Under the pieces are notes generated by a model. It was not told the origin of the DNA. It saw nothing but the letters and a program-made list of their open reading frames with translations, and ran no database searches. Both the position numbers and the translations under genes were made by a program. A DNA stretch of 64,000 bases, from assembly GCA_021203305.1 (NCBI GenBank), contig JAJQBK010000041.1:22151-86150 (forward strand), read 5' to 3'. This document shows positions 8,331-16,806 of this stretch, piece by piece. Each line of letters begins with the position of its first letter. Positions within the stretch are counted from its first letter, which is position 1. The stretch is from Lachnospiraceae bacterium. Lineage in GTDB: Bacteria > Bacillota > Clostridia > Lachnospirales > Lachnospiraceae.

Positions 8331-10166
8331 TCAATAATAAATATCGCAGATCTCATTGCTGAAAATACAGCTGTAGCCATTTCTCATTATCATATCATAT
8401 AACAGTCCAAATTTGTACCCATAAAATGCCGTAAACTGTTCGATATCCGTTTCGTCCGCCAGGGCATTTTCCAGAATCACGTTAAAATCCGGTCCCACAA
8501 GGATATATGGACGCTCACTCTCCAGACCCGCCTCAATTTCCGCGAGCTCCGCCTCAAACACTTCCCCGGAATAGGAATCCAGATCCGGCCAGGGACTCAT
8601 CAGGAAAGGCATTTTCAGATAAGCGGACAGGGCGGGTACATTGCCGTAAAAGATGGCTGTGCTGCCACTCATTCCCTCCTCAGCCGCGAACTCTCCCAGC
8701 TCCTCCCACTGCGCCGCCCGGGTAACGCTGGTCTTCATCCCCTTCAGGCTGTCGATGCTCTCCACCCGCACTGTCCTGTCCCCGTTGGAGGTGTCGTCCC
8801 GGAACACGTAATTGGCACCAAAGCCTGTGGAAAGGTAAAGGAGAAGGGCCAGATAGACGATGGACATGGCCTGAACCGGGTAATTATGGAAAGACAGCCG
8901 CGGGCCGCTTTTCCCCAGGACCAGTTCAATGGTTCCCTTCGCGCTTTCTTCATCCCTCTTTTCCCCGAACAGCTGCCACAGAGTATCCAGCACAAAGCAC
9001 AAGGGCAGAAACATGAAATTGACGGTGGTAGTCATCTGATTGTTGCTGCCGATGGGCGTGATTCCGATGATGATGATCACAATCAGCGCCAGCAGCTTTC
9101 TCTCCGCGGAAAAGCTTTTCATCAGAAGCACCGCCAGCGCCAGCACCAGTGTTGCCAGCATCAGCAGAGTGGTCAGACCTAAAACAGCCGACAGGCTGTC
9201 AAACTGAAACACAAACAGACCTCTCGAATAAAAAAAGGCCATCAGCAGAATGCAGCAGGCAAAATAGCCGGTTTTTTTGACCTTCTCCAATTTTCCCGGC
9301 AGGATCATAAAGCCAAGAACTCCCAGCGCGATCGCCAGCAGCAGGATGTAAAGCCACCAGCCCATGCCGAAATAGGACTGAAGCAGGTTATAGACCATGG
9401 CGTACGGCGTATAATCCTGGGCGTTGTCCGTCATGCCAAAAAGCCGGACAATGCCCTGTATATAATTGTCAATCCCATACTGGATGTGGATCTGAAGCAG
9501 TCCCGCCGCGATGCCGGCCGCGTAGCCCAGCACACAAAAGCCGGTATCCTTCGCCGTCTCCGCGAATTTTTTCTTTTTCAGCAGGCCGTAGAACCAGACC
9601 GCCACAATCAGTGACATCTCCGTCAGATTTGGGAAGCGCACCAGAACGTTCAGCCCCAGCAGCACCCCCGCGGCGGCCAGATATTTCCTCTCATTTCCCG
9701 TCAGCCCCAGCCACAGAAGAATAACGCCGGCGCCAAAAAACAGATAGGTCAGATAATTGTACACACAGGTGGTCGGGCACCAGCACAGATTCAGAGCCAT
9801 AAAAACGCCCAGAAAGGAAAGCCCGCCCGGCGTCCTCACGCATTTTGAAAAGAAAAGAAAGGTGATGACCCCCAGCGCCGCCGGAAGCAGGCTTGTATAA
9901 ATATTGATCCCCAGCAGAGTACCGCCGCCAGGCAGCAAAGTAAAAAAATGTCCCAGCTTGTTGGCCAGATAGGTAGAGAACAGCCACATGGAGTCCATCC
10001 GGTCGATGTAGAGAAAGTTGGCAAAATGATAACCGGTATCCGTAGCGTCAATGCCGACATTGACCTTGCGGAAAGTATACAAAAAGAGAATCGCTGACAG
10101 AATCACAGTGGTGACAGCGGCAGTATTGCGGGATTTATTTCTTTTTTCAGTATTTAATCGAATCAT
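8331..10166 (-). CDS. Large polytopic membrane protein, GT-C-like
   Basis: 611 residues with about 12 hydrophobic segments and a C-terminal soluble domain of about 150 residues (NGDRTVRVESIDSLKGM ... ERPYILVGPDFNVI). An early outer loop carries VGIDATDTGYHFANF, the acidic-loop pattern seen in GT-C glycosyltransferases. The start at 10166 has AGGAAAG upstream; a 12-residue longer frame lacks an RBS. It lies 14 bp upstream of the aminotransferase gene and downstream of a 228-bp palindromic element. A probable lipid-linked sugar transferase or related glycan enzyme; substrate unknown. Unlike two other pairs in this locus it is not split. Confidence 0.6.
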   Translation of the reverse strand: MIRLNTEKRNKSRNTAAVTTVILSAILFLYTFRKVNVGIDATDTGYHFANFLYIDRMDSMWLFSTYLANKLGHFFTLLPGGGTLLGINIYTSLLPAALGVITFLFFSKCVRTPGGLSFLGVFMALNLCWCPTTCVYNYLTYLFFGAGVILLWLGLTGNERKYLAAAGVLLGLNVLVRFPNLTEMSLIVAVWFYGLLKKKKFAETAKDTGFCVLGYAAGIAAGLLQIHIQYGIDNYIQGIVRLFGMTDNAQDYTPYAMVYNLLQSYFGMGWWLYILLLAIALGVLGFMILPGKLEKVKKTGYFACCILLMAFFYSRGLFVFQFDSLSAVLGLTTLLMLATLVLALAVLLMKSFSAERKLLALIVIIIIGITPIGSNNQMTTTVNFMFLPLCFVLDTLWQLFGEKRDEESAKGTIELVLGKSGPRLSFHNYPVQAMSIVYLALLLYLSTGFGANYVFRDDTSNGDRTVRVESIDSLKGMKTSVTRAAQWEELGEFAAEEGMSGSTAIFYGNVPALSAYLKMPFLMSPWPDLDSYSGEVFEAELAEIEAGLESERPYILVGPDFNVILENALADETDIEQFTAFYGYKFGLLYDMIMRNGYSCIFSNEICDIYY

Positions 10167-10214
10167 TTTATTACGCTTTCCTGGTAAATGCCATGTCATC
10201 ATAACAGAAGTCTC

Positions 10215-10442
10215 GCGCGGAAATGCATAAAACTGTTTCGCTCATGCCGTGCATAAGTGAGATACACCGAAGGCGTCCTTTAGGAGGAAATCTGTGATTT
10301 CCGTAATCGAACTTATACCTTGTGTAAAACATTCCGATGAGCCTATGGACTAATAATCGTGTTCAGCATAGGCTTCCACGATTATTAATAGTCTCATCTC
10401 CATTGCACAGAAATCGCGAAACAGTTTTATGCATTTTCGCGC
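10215..10442. repeat. 228-bp palindromic element, 27-bp arms, conserved core
   Basis: Arms at 10215-10241 and 10416-10442 are inverted repeats with one mismatch. Read on the minus strand, the interior holds a core (about 10325-10403) with ATGGAGATGAGACT, GTGGAAGCC, TGCTGAACACGATT and AGGCTCATCGGAATGTT. The same motifs occur in the same order in the element at 27418-27578, whose arms are unrelated. In this copy TAATAATCGTG and CACGATTATTA form an 11-bp inner helix. No T-run follows either arm, so it is not a standard terminator. It lies between two same-strand genes. Confidence 0.8.
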
Positions 10443-10481
10443 TCTGTACTGCAATGTTATAATGCTCCTCCATGAGAGCGG

Positions 10482-11579
10482 CTAATTCACCGTCTCATCC
10501 GCCTTCTCAAGCAGCCCCGGCACCGGCGTATGCGCAAGTGCCTTTCCACCCGCTTTAAACAGGAGGCTCCTCAAAAAGTCAACGCAAAGCCCCACCGCCA
10601 TGACAACCGCCACCTTCACAATCCACTCCGCCAGCAGCTGCGGGAGCGACCCCGGCATTCCCACCTGCAGCCAGACCGGCCACTCATATCGAAGCAGCAC
10701 ATTCTCATGCAGCAGATAAACTCCCAGAGAATAAGGAGCCAGGCGGACAACAACACGGCTCATCCGGCCTTCGCCGCTCTTCATATCGGCGAACAGACAG
10801 AAAAACGCCACCGAGGCAATCAGCACAAAAATGTGGTTATAGCCGTAGGTCAGTCCCACCTTATCTGAAAACCGTCCGGTTACCAGATAGACCCTGTTCA
10901 TCACAAGGCCTCCGGCCCAGGTTCCCAGGACCCCTGCCAGATAAACCAAAGCTGCTCTGCCCTTTGCGGCCAGAAAAGCAAGGCCATATTTTCTGATATA
11001 AGCGGCAATCAGATACAGCGCCGTAAACCAGAGTACGCCGTAACCGTTATCATCCACAGTGAACGTCACCGGCAGCACCGACTTGAAAAGCACCTGGGGC
11101 AGCGTCACAAGAACCGCAGCCGCAGCCAGCTGTTTTTGATTCATGGCGGCGATGGCCCGGTTTAACAGAGGCGTCAGCAGCACCAGCTGCACATAAGCGG
11201 TCATAAACCAGTAATGCTCCATATTTAACGGGAATATCAGCATCAGCCAGTCGTAGGTGGTAAGCCCCGATAAATCCAGCACCCCCACAGCCCCAAGAAT
11301 CAAGGGAATAATCAGGCTGTAAAACCATATCTGCAGCACAATCTGCAAAAGCCTTCCCAGCCGGAACCGCGACTGACACAAGAAATATCCGGTCAGCAGC
11401 ACATACACATTCACTGCCACAAAGGCCGCGGACTCCAGCAGATAAGCCGCCCAGTCAAGCCACCCCAGCTCAAATGTCAGCGACAGCAGAATATTTCCCT
11501 TGCTGAGATAATGCAGAGTCACCACCAGCGCCATGGCCGTCAGCCGCAGCGCCTCAAAATTACTCTGTCTTTTTTTCAT
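10482..11579 (-). CDS. Acyltransferase family 3 membrane protein
   Basis: 365 residues with about ten transmembrane segments. The N-terminal FEALRLTAMALVVTLHYLS contains the R/E and His pattern of the acyltransferase-3 family, which moves acetyl or other acyl groups across the membrane to surface sugars. EHYWFMTAYVQLVLLTPLLN is typical of its middle. The 3' tail (HTPVPGLLEKADETVN) is cytoplasmic. The gene overlaps the end of the upstream GtrB-like gene by 20 bp and probably acts on the same glycan as an O-acyltransferase. Acceptor and acyl donor cannot be told from sequence. Confidence 0.85.
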   Translation of the reverse strand: MKKRQSNFEALRLTAMALVVTLHYLSKGNILLSLTFELGWLDWAAYLLESAAFVAVNVYVLLTGYFLCQSRFRLGRLLQIVLQIWFYSLIIPLILGAVGVLDLSGLTTYDWLMLIFPLNMEHYWFMTAYVQLVLLTPLLNRAIAAMNQKQLAAAAVLVTLPQVLFKSVLPVTFTVDDNGYGVLWFTALYLIAAYIRKYGLAFLAAKGRAALVYLAGVLGTWAGGLVMNRVYLVTGRFSDKVGLTYGYNHIFVLIASVAFFCLFADMKSGEGRMSRVVVRLAPYSLGVYLLHENVLLRYEWPVWLQVGMPGSLPQLLAEWIVKVAVVMAVGLCVDFLRSLLFKAGGKALAHTPVPGLLEKADETVN

Positions 11580-12510
11580 GGAGCTGCTCCTCCTTCAGAG
11601 TGTCCTTCGCGATAATATAGCGGGGGCGCCCCTTCACTTCCTCATAAATCCTGGCGATATAATGTCCGATCACACCCATGCTCAGCATCAGCAGTCCTCC
11701 CACGATCAGAATCAGCAGAATCACCGTGGTAAAGCCCTCCACCGCGTTGTGTGTAAAATAATTGAATAACGTCTGGGCGCCCAGAATCAGGGACGCCAGA
11801 ATAAACACAATTCCCGCCACCGTCACCAGCTGCAACGGCGCCGTGGTAAAGGAGGTGGTATTGCTGACGGCATATTTTATCAGCCCCATAAAGCTCCACT
11901 TGCTCTCCCCCAGCGTCCTCTTTTGCACCTCATAGGAGACGCTGACGGAGGAGAAGCCCGCCCAGAAGGTCAGCGCGCGGAAGAAGGTATTCCGCTCGGT
12001 CAGCCCGGTCAGCACCTCCATGACCTTCCGGTCCAGCAGCTTGAAATCGGAGGTATCCCGCATATCCATTTTCATGATCCGGCTCATCAGCCCGTAAAAC
12101 GCGTTCGCGAAAAAACGGTGCAGCCCGCTCTCCTGTCCCCGGTCACTCTTGACGCCCTCCACAATGTCATAACCCTGCCGCCAGAGCCGGTACATCTCAG
12201 GGATTACCTCCGGCGGGTGCTGAAGGTCGCAGTCCATCACCACGCAGCAGCTTCCCTCCGCCAGCTGCAGGCCCGCGAAAATCGCCGCCTCCTTGCCAAA
12301 ATTCCGGCTGAACTCAATTCCCCGGACACAGTGATCCTCCGTGGACAGCTTCTGAATTTCCCCAAAGGTGTTGTCCCGGGAGCCGTCGCTGACAAAGAGA
12401 AGCTCATAGGGAATATCCGCTCCCTCTAAAACCTCCTTTAAGCGGGCCGCCGTATTCGCGATATTGGCCTCCTCATTGTAGGAAGGAAGAATGATCGATA
12501 ATAAAGCCAT
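11560..12510 (-). CDS. GtrB/DPM1-like GT2 polyprenyl-phosphate glycosyltransferase
   Basis: A 316-residue GT-A fold GT2 enzyme with VSDGSRDNT and the metal-binding DCDLQHPPE, followed by two C-terminal transmembrane segments (about 230-252 and 262-288) and a short cytoplasmic tail. This is the layout of GtrB and ArnC, which load a sugar from a nucleotide donor onto undecaprenyl phosphate at the inner face. The next gene encodes a GtrII-like protein, and such pairs modify a glycan outside the membrane. Four base pairs separate it from the upstream stop. Confidence 0.85.
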   Translation of the reverse strand: MALLSIILPSYNEEANIANTAARLKEVLEGADIPYELLFVSDGSRDNTFGEIQKLSTEDHCVRGIEFSRNFGKEAAIFAGLQLAEGSCCVVMDCDLQHPPEVIPEMYRLWRQGYDIVEGVKSDRGQESGLHRFFANAFYGLMSRIMKMDMRDTSDFKLLDRKVMEVLTGLTERNTFFRALTFWAGFSSVSVSYEVQKRTLGESKWSFMGLIKYAVSNTTSFTTAPLQLVTVAGIVFILASLILGAQTLFNYFTHNAVEGFTTVILLILIVGGLLMLSMGVIGHYIARIYEEVKGRPRYIIAKDTLKEEQLHEKKTE

Positions 12511-12514
12511 GGCC

Positions 12515-14056
12515 TTACTCCTTATTTTCCGTCTTGACGTACAGCACCCCGTCCACGATCACCATACAGTTCTGGGCAGGGAAGGGATCCAGGGCGCGGT
12601 ATTCCTCGGACTCATAAATTTCCGTCATATCCCCGCTGTCCACCAGCTGCACCGTCACCCCGAAATAATATTCCCAGAAATCCTTATAATTCTGGGCCGT
12701 ATATACCAGATAATCGCCGCTTGTGCCGAGAAGAGAATCCGTCACCCCGACTGTCAGATCGGTACTTGGAAAGGTCTCATCGCTGACCACACCGATCATG
12801 GCGATGGGCATGTCGCAGGTATAGCCCTCCATCTGCTCGATTCTGTCAAGCAGCCGCAGGCAGTAGCTGTAGGTCTTGGAAAATTTTTTTTCCAGATTAA
12901 AATAGGCCACATTGCAGATCAGGATATAGGAAAACACCACCACAAGGGCACTGACCGCGCCCGCCCAGGACAGGGCGGAAGCAGCCTTTTTTATGGGGAA
13001 CTCCTCCCCCAGCCTGTCAATGACGGCCACCGCGCAGACCGGCATCAGCACCCACTGGTACCGCATCAGAGAATGATAGGTCACATCCGGCGAAATCACC
13101 AGCATCACGTTAAAGCAGACCGGCAGGATGGCCGCCGCCGCAACGAGGCACAGCAGGCTCCACACATTCCGGTGGCTCCCCGCCCTGACAAAAGCCGCCG
13201 ACAGCACAAGGGCCGCCACCAGAAAGAGCACCGCCGCCGCTGCCAGCAAAAGCCCCTTCTGCACCATAATATTGCCCCGCAGGGTATGCGTCATGAAATC
13301 TTTGTATACATTGACCAGAATACTGACAACGCCATGGGTATTCTCGCTGCCGATGCCCTGATAGCCGGAAAGCTCCGTATTCTGTACTTTCAGGCAGATC
13401 TGCAGCATTCCGTAATAGACCGCCGCGCCCAGGACGCCCATTCCCGCGTAGCGCAGGGTCAGCAGCCAGTTTTCTTTTACATTTCTTTTAAAAAACCAGG
13501 CCCTGCAGACGCCGTACACCGCCAGCACCATGGCAAAGGCGAGATAAGCCTGGTAAATGCCCATGGAAAAGCCGAGGAGTATCCCTCCCCACAAAAAGCC
13601 CCTGGAAGACCTCTCCACCAGGCACACGGAAAGCACCGCCAGAAGCAGTGCCAGCATATACCCGTCCGCCGTGAAAATATAGGCAAAATTGGAGCTCAGC
13701 GAAGGATACACCGCCAGAAGCGCCGCGATGATTACCCCGCTGTAGGTGTACTTCAGCCTGAAAAACCGGCACAGAGCCACGGCCGTAAGCCCCAGATAAA
13801 GAAGGGACAGCAGGCCGATCACCCAGGGCAGGGTATAATCCGTGGAAATATGGCAGGCCACTGTCAGAAACCACCGCCCGGAGGTAATCATATTCTGGTC
13901 AAAATAAATACCGGAAAGTCCGTCATGGTTGGGGATATCGCTCACAAAAATGCGCAGATGGGCGCAGAGCCCCGCGGCAAACGCCGACAGAAAAACTGCC
14001 ATATCCCGCCTGGAAATCCTCTGTTTTATTTTCATCAAAAAAGCTTCTACCGTCAT
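12515..14056 (-). CDS. GtrII-family glucosyltransferase-like membrane protein
   Basis: 513 residues with about ten transmembrane segments and a soluble C-terminal domain of about 120 residues. The first outer loop (SDIPNHDGLSGIYFDQNMIT, then SGRWFL) matches the GtrII (PF14264) pattern from memory. Such enzymes move a sugar from undecaprenyl phosphate to a growing glycan outside the cell. The start at 14056 follows GAGGAGG closely; the longer frame to 14080 has no RBS. Directly upstream of the GtrB-like gene, so the two form a donor-synthesis and transfer pair. Confidence 0.75.
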   Translation of the reverse strand: MTVEAFLMKIKQRISRRDMAVFLSAFAAGLCAHLRIFVSDIPNHDGLSGIYFDQNMITSGRWFLTVACHISTDYTLPWVIGLLSLLYLGLTAVALCRFFRLKYTYSGVIIAALLAVYPSLSSNFAYIFTADGYMLALLLAVLSVCLVERSSRGFLWGGILLGFSMGIYQAYLAFAMVLAVYGVCRAWFFKRNVKENWLLTLRYAGMGVLGAAVYYGMLQICLKVQNTELSGYQGIGSENTHGVVSILVNVYKDFMTHTLRGNIMVQKGLLLAAAAVLFLVAALVLSAAFVRAGSHRNVWSLLCLVAAAAILPVCFNVMLVISPDVTYHSLMRYQWVLMPVCAVAVIDRLGEEFPIKKAASALSWAGAVSALVVVFSYILICNVAYFNLEKKFSKTYSYCLRLLDRIEQMEGYTCDMPIAMIGVVSDETFPSTDLTVGVTDSLLGTSGDYLVYTAQNYKDFWEYYFGVTVQLVDSGDMTEIYESEEYRALDPFPAQNCMVIVDGVLYVKTENKE

Positions 14057-14165
14057 GGTCCTCCTCTGCCGCCCGCTCATAGCCTGTAAATTCAGAGACA
14101 GGTTCCGCGTTCAGCCGCCGGAAGCTGTCACAATTCCGGGGTGCTTCCCCGCGTGCCCTTCCGGC

Positions 14166-14996
14166 TCAATCCGTGTTTTTTAATATGGCCTCCGCGATGC
14201 TGTCCGTCAGGACCTCTCTTCCCTCCTGCTCCAGATGCAGGCCGTCGCCGGTGATCGTATAATCATATATCGTCTCCGCGTTAATGACGCTGTCATGATA
14301 ATTGTCTATAAAATAAACCCCGTATTTTTCCGCCGCACGCTGCTCGCGCACCACATATTCCTCCAGCAGATATTCCCCCCATTCCCCGCTGTCGCAGAAA
14401 ATCTGCTCTCCATCCCTGGTCAGGTAATTGAAAACCGGGGAGGAAATATAGATGGCAAGCTCAGGGAACGCTGACTGAAGCCTCTCAATACAGTCGCCAA
14501 GTATCTGCTCAAAGTCATCCGGGGAAACCTGATTGGCATAATCGTTGGCTCCGAAACAGATCACCAGGATATCCGCCTGAGTAAAATCCGTCTCCTCCAG
14601 CCTGGCCAGACGCTCCGGAAAATAATCAAGGGCGGTATTTCTCTCAATGGCCGCGTCCTGCACGGAAAAATCATGTAATATGATGGAATTGACCAGCGCC
14701 TGAAAGCTAAAGGCTTCTTCTCCCAGAGATTCCCAATACTCCTCATTGAAGGCCACCACGCTGCTGCCGCCGAAGGCCGCGTTTTGCACCTCCATCCCCA
14801 GCTTTTCGCTCAGCATCTCGTCCACCGGCCCTCCATTATGGAACTGATTGCCCACCACACTGTCTCCCATCAGGACCACCTGATGCTCTGTTCCGGACCA
14901 GCGGATTTTAGAGATCACCCACAGAGCAATCAGCGCCGCGAAACAGAGGGCTCCCAGAATTGTGTAAAACCACCCGGCCTTAAGTCTCTCCATCAT
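14166..14996 (-). CDS. Membrane-anchored SGNH/GDSL hydrolase
   Basis: 276 residues: an N-terminal transmembrane anchor (about 12-30), then an extracellular SGNH domain. Block I is VLMGDSVVGNQ (Ser nucleophile), block III is CFGANDYANQ, and block V is DGLHLEQEGR with the catalytic Asp and His. Likely an esterase or acetyl-handling enzyme for the surface polymer, possibly partner to the acyltransferase gene. The ATG overlaps the stop of the ABC transporter gene (ATGATG), so translational coupling is likely. A second SGNH protein is encoded at 2710-3699 but shares little beyond the fold. Confidence 0.85.
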   Translation of the reverse strand: MMERLKAGWFYTILGALCFAALIALWVISKIRWSGTEHQVVLMGDSVVGNQFHNGGPVDEMLSEKLGMEVQNAAFGGSSVVAFNEEYWESLGEEAFSFQALVNSIILHDFSVQDAAIERNTALDYFPERLARLEETDFTQADILVICFGANDYANQVSPDDFEQILGDCIERLQSAFPELAIYISSPVFNYLTRDGEQIFCDSGEWGEYLLEEYVVREQRAAEKYGVYFIDNYHDSVINAETIYDYTITGDGLHLEQEGREVLTDSIAEAILKNTD

Positions 14997-16750
14997 CTCT
15001 CCCTTACCGCTTTGCCGTCCTGAATCCTGTAAATCATATCACATTTCTCAATTGTTTGCAGCCTGTGGGCGATGATGATCAGCGTTTTTTTGCCGTGCAG
15101 ATGATTGATGGATTCCATGATGGCCGCCTCCGTGTCATTGTCAAGCGCTGATGTGGCCTCGTCTAAGACCAGCACCTCCGGATCCCAGAACAGCGCTCTG
15201 GCAATACCGATTCTCTGACGCTGTCCGCCGGAAAGGCGGATTCCCCGCTCTCCGATCTGCGTATCCAGCCCCTCCGGAAGGCTCTTCACATAGGTATCCA
15301 GCTGGGCGTTGCGCAGCGCATCCCAGACCTGCTCCTCCGAAATATGCTCCCTGGGCACGCCGAAAGCCACATTTTCCCGGATATCGGAGTCCAGCATAAA
15401 GATAGTCTGGGGAATGTAGCCCACGTTGGCCAGCCATCTCTCATAATTTTCGGGCAGATTCACATCCACGCCGTCCGCCAGAACCTGTCCGCTCTCCATC
15501 TCCAGAAGCCCCAGCATAATGTCCACCACCGTGGTCTTGCCCGCGCCGGAGGTTCCCACGATGCCCACAGATTTTCCAATGGGAATTTCCATCTCCATAT
15601 CCTTAAAAATATAGACATCCGTGTTGGGGTATTTATAGTTCACGTCCTTCATCAGAATATTCTTCTTCACCGGCAGCTTCTCCGCCACCTCCAGGCCGGT
15701 ATAGGCGTCCGCGTCGTAAACGATGGACTTGTCACTGATATCCGCCTGCAGATTGTCGCTGGCGCCAAAAAAGAAGGGCTCAAAATAGGAAATATTGGTC
15801 GTATAGTTATTAATACGGTTGGCGCAGGGCAGAAGCTTCATGGCCGCCACAGCGAACGCGGAAACACTGGCCACAATCTGCTCCGTTCCCCGTCCCAGCT
15901 GAAAGGAAATATACATATAAACCACAAAGCCCGCGATGACCACCGTCTCAATCAGAAGCCGGGGCGTGGAATTCAGAAGCGTTGATTTCTTGACCGCCTT
16001 CACATAGCCGTCGCCGCATTTGGCGTACTCATGGATAAAATAACTCTCCTTATTGGCGATCTTGATCTCCTTGATGCCGGTCACCGACTGGTTGATCCAC
16101 TTAAATAAGCCCGCGTAATAGTCCTGATTCTCCTTGCCCGTGCGCACCATCACCGGCTTGATGACCACCCTGATCACCAGCAAAAGTGCCACTAAAAGCC
16201 CTCCGATGGTAACGCACATGATGGCGTCCTGCCAGATCAGATAGGCGCCCATGCACACCGCCACCACCACCTCGCTCATCAGCTGCAGGATGGACAGCAC
16301 CATGGCGTACATATTATTTACATCTGAGGTAATGCTCCGCTGAATAACGGAGGTCTCCGCGTTCAGGTAATACTCGTAGGGCCGCTTCATGAAGTTAATC
16401 ATCATTTTGCGGGAGGTCTCAAACTGATTATTGTACACAAAATTCAGCTGCATTCTCGTCTCTATGAACAAAAACGCGTTTTTGACAATAAAAGCGATCA
16501 GCAGGCAGAACAGCAGAAAAATGGCAAAGTCATTCACGCTCTGAAAGCCCAGCAGGCGGTAAACTCTCCCTGTCAGGCCGTCCCCGTTGACGCTGTCCTG
16601 GTCGAGCAGCACTGTAGCAATGGGCAGCACCAGGGCGATGCTGACCGTCTCCAGAAGGGCGCCGATGACCATCAGCACCACAAGGAGCTTCATTCTGCTT
16701 TTCTGCCTGCCGTCCAGTATGACGTTTAATTTATCCAGTATTTTTTTCAT
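14993..16750 (-). CDS. ABC exporter (PglK/MsbA type), fused permease and ATPase
   Basis: 585 residues: an N-terminal six-helix exporter domain (about 1-330), then the ATPase with Walker A GTSGAGKT (399-406), signature LSGGQ (506-510), Walker B VLVLDEATSALD (D530, E531) and H-loop His562. Long extracellular and cytoplasmic helices with IKEIKIANKESYF recall PglK and McjD relatives, which flip lipid-linked oligosaccharides. No Wzx flippase gene was seen in the locus, so this is the best flippase candidate (inference). Gene order places it beside glycosyltransferase and SGNH genes. Confidence 0.85.
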   Translation of the reverse strand: MKKILDKLNVILDGRQKSRMKLLVVLMVIGALLETVSIALVLPIATVLLDQDSVNGDGLTGRVYRLLGFQSVNDFAIFLLFCLLIAFIVKNAFLFIETRMQLNFVYNNQFETSRKMMINFMKRPYEYYLNAETSVIQRSITSDVNNMYAMVLSILQLMSEVVVAVCMGAYLIWQDAIMCVTIGGLLVALLLVIRVVIKPVMVRTGKENQDYYAGLFKWINQSVTGIKEIKIANKESYFIHEYAKCGDGYVKAVKKSTLLNSTPRLLIETVVIAGFVVYMYISFQLGRGTEQIVASVSAFAVAAMKLLPCANRINNYTTNISYFEPFFFGASDNLQADISDKSIVYDADAYTGLEVAEKLPVKKNILMKDVNYKYPNTDVYIFKDMEMEIPIGKSVGIVGTSGAGKTTVVDIMLGLLEMESGQVLADGVDVNLPENYERWLANVGYIPQTIFMLDSDIRENVAFGVPREHISEEQVWDALRNAQLDTYVKSLPEGLDTQIGERGIRLSGGQRQRIGIARALFWDPEVLVLDEATSALDNDTEAAIMESINHLHGKKTLIIIAHRLQTIEKCDMIYRIQDGKAVRER

Positions 16751-16806
16751 AATATTCCTGCTTTTGCTATTACCCGCAATTTCCTGTCAGGCCCGAAGCC
16801 TTCCCT

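Noticed and set aside
10215-10442. Long-armed palindrome as an intrinsic terminator
   Set aside because: No T-tract follows either arm, and the arms enclose a conserved 80-bp core.
10215-10442. Insertion sequence remnant
   Set aside because: No transposase frame, no obvious target-site duplication, and terminal arms differ between two copies that share the core.
12491-14089. Long plus-strand open frame (532 codons)
   Set aside because: It is the antisense of the GtrII-like gene, with low-complexity His/Arg/Gln-rich composition and no family resemblance. The minus frame has clear transmembrane helices and an RBS.
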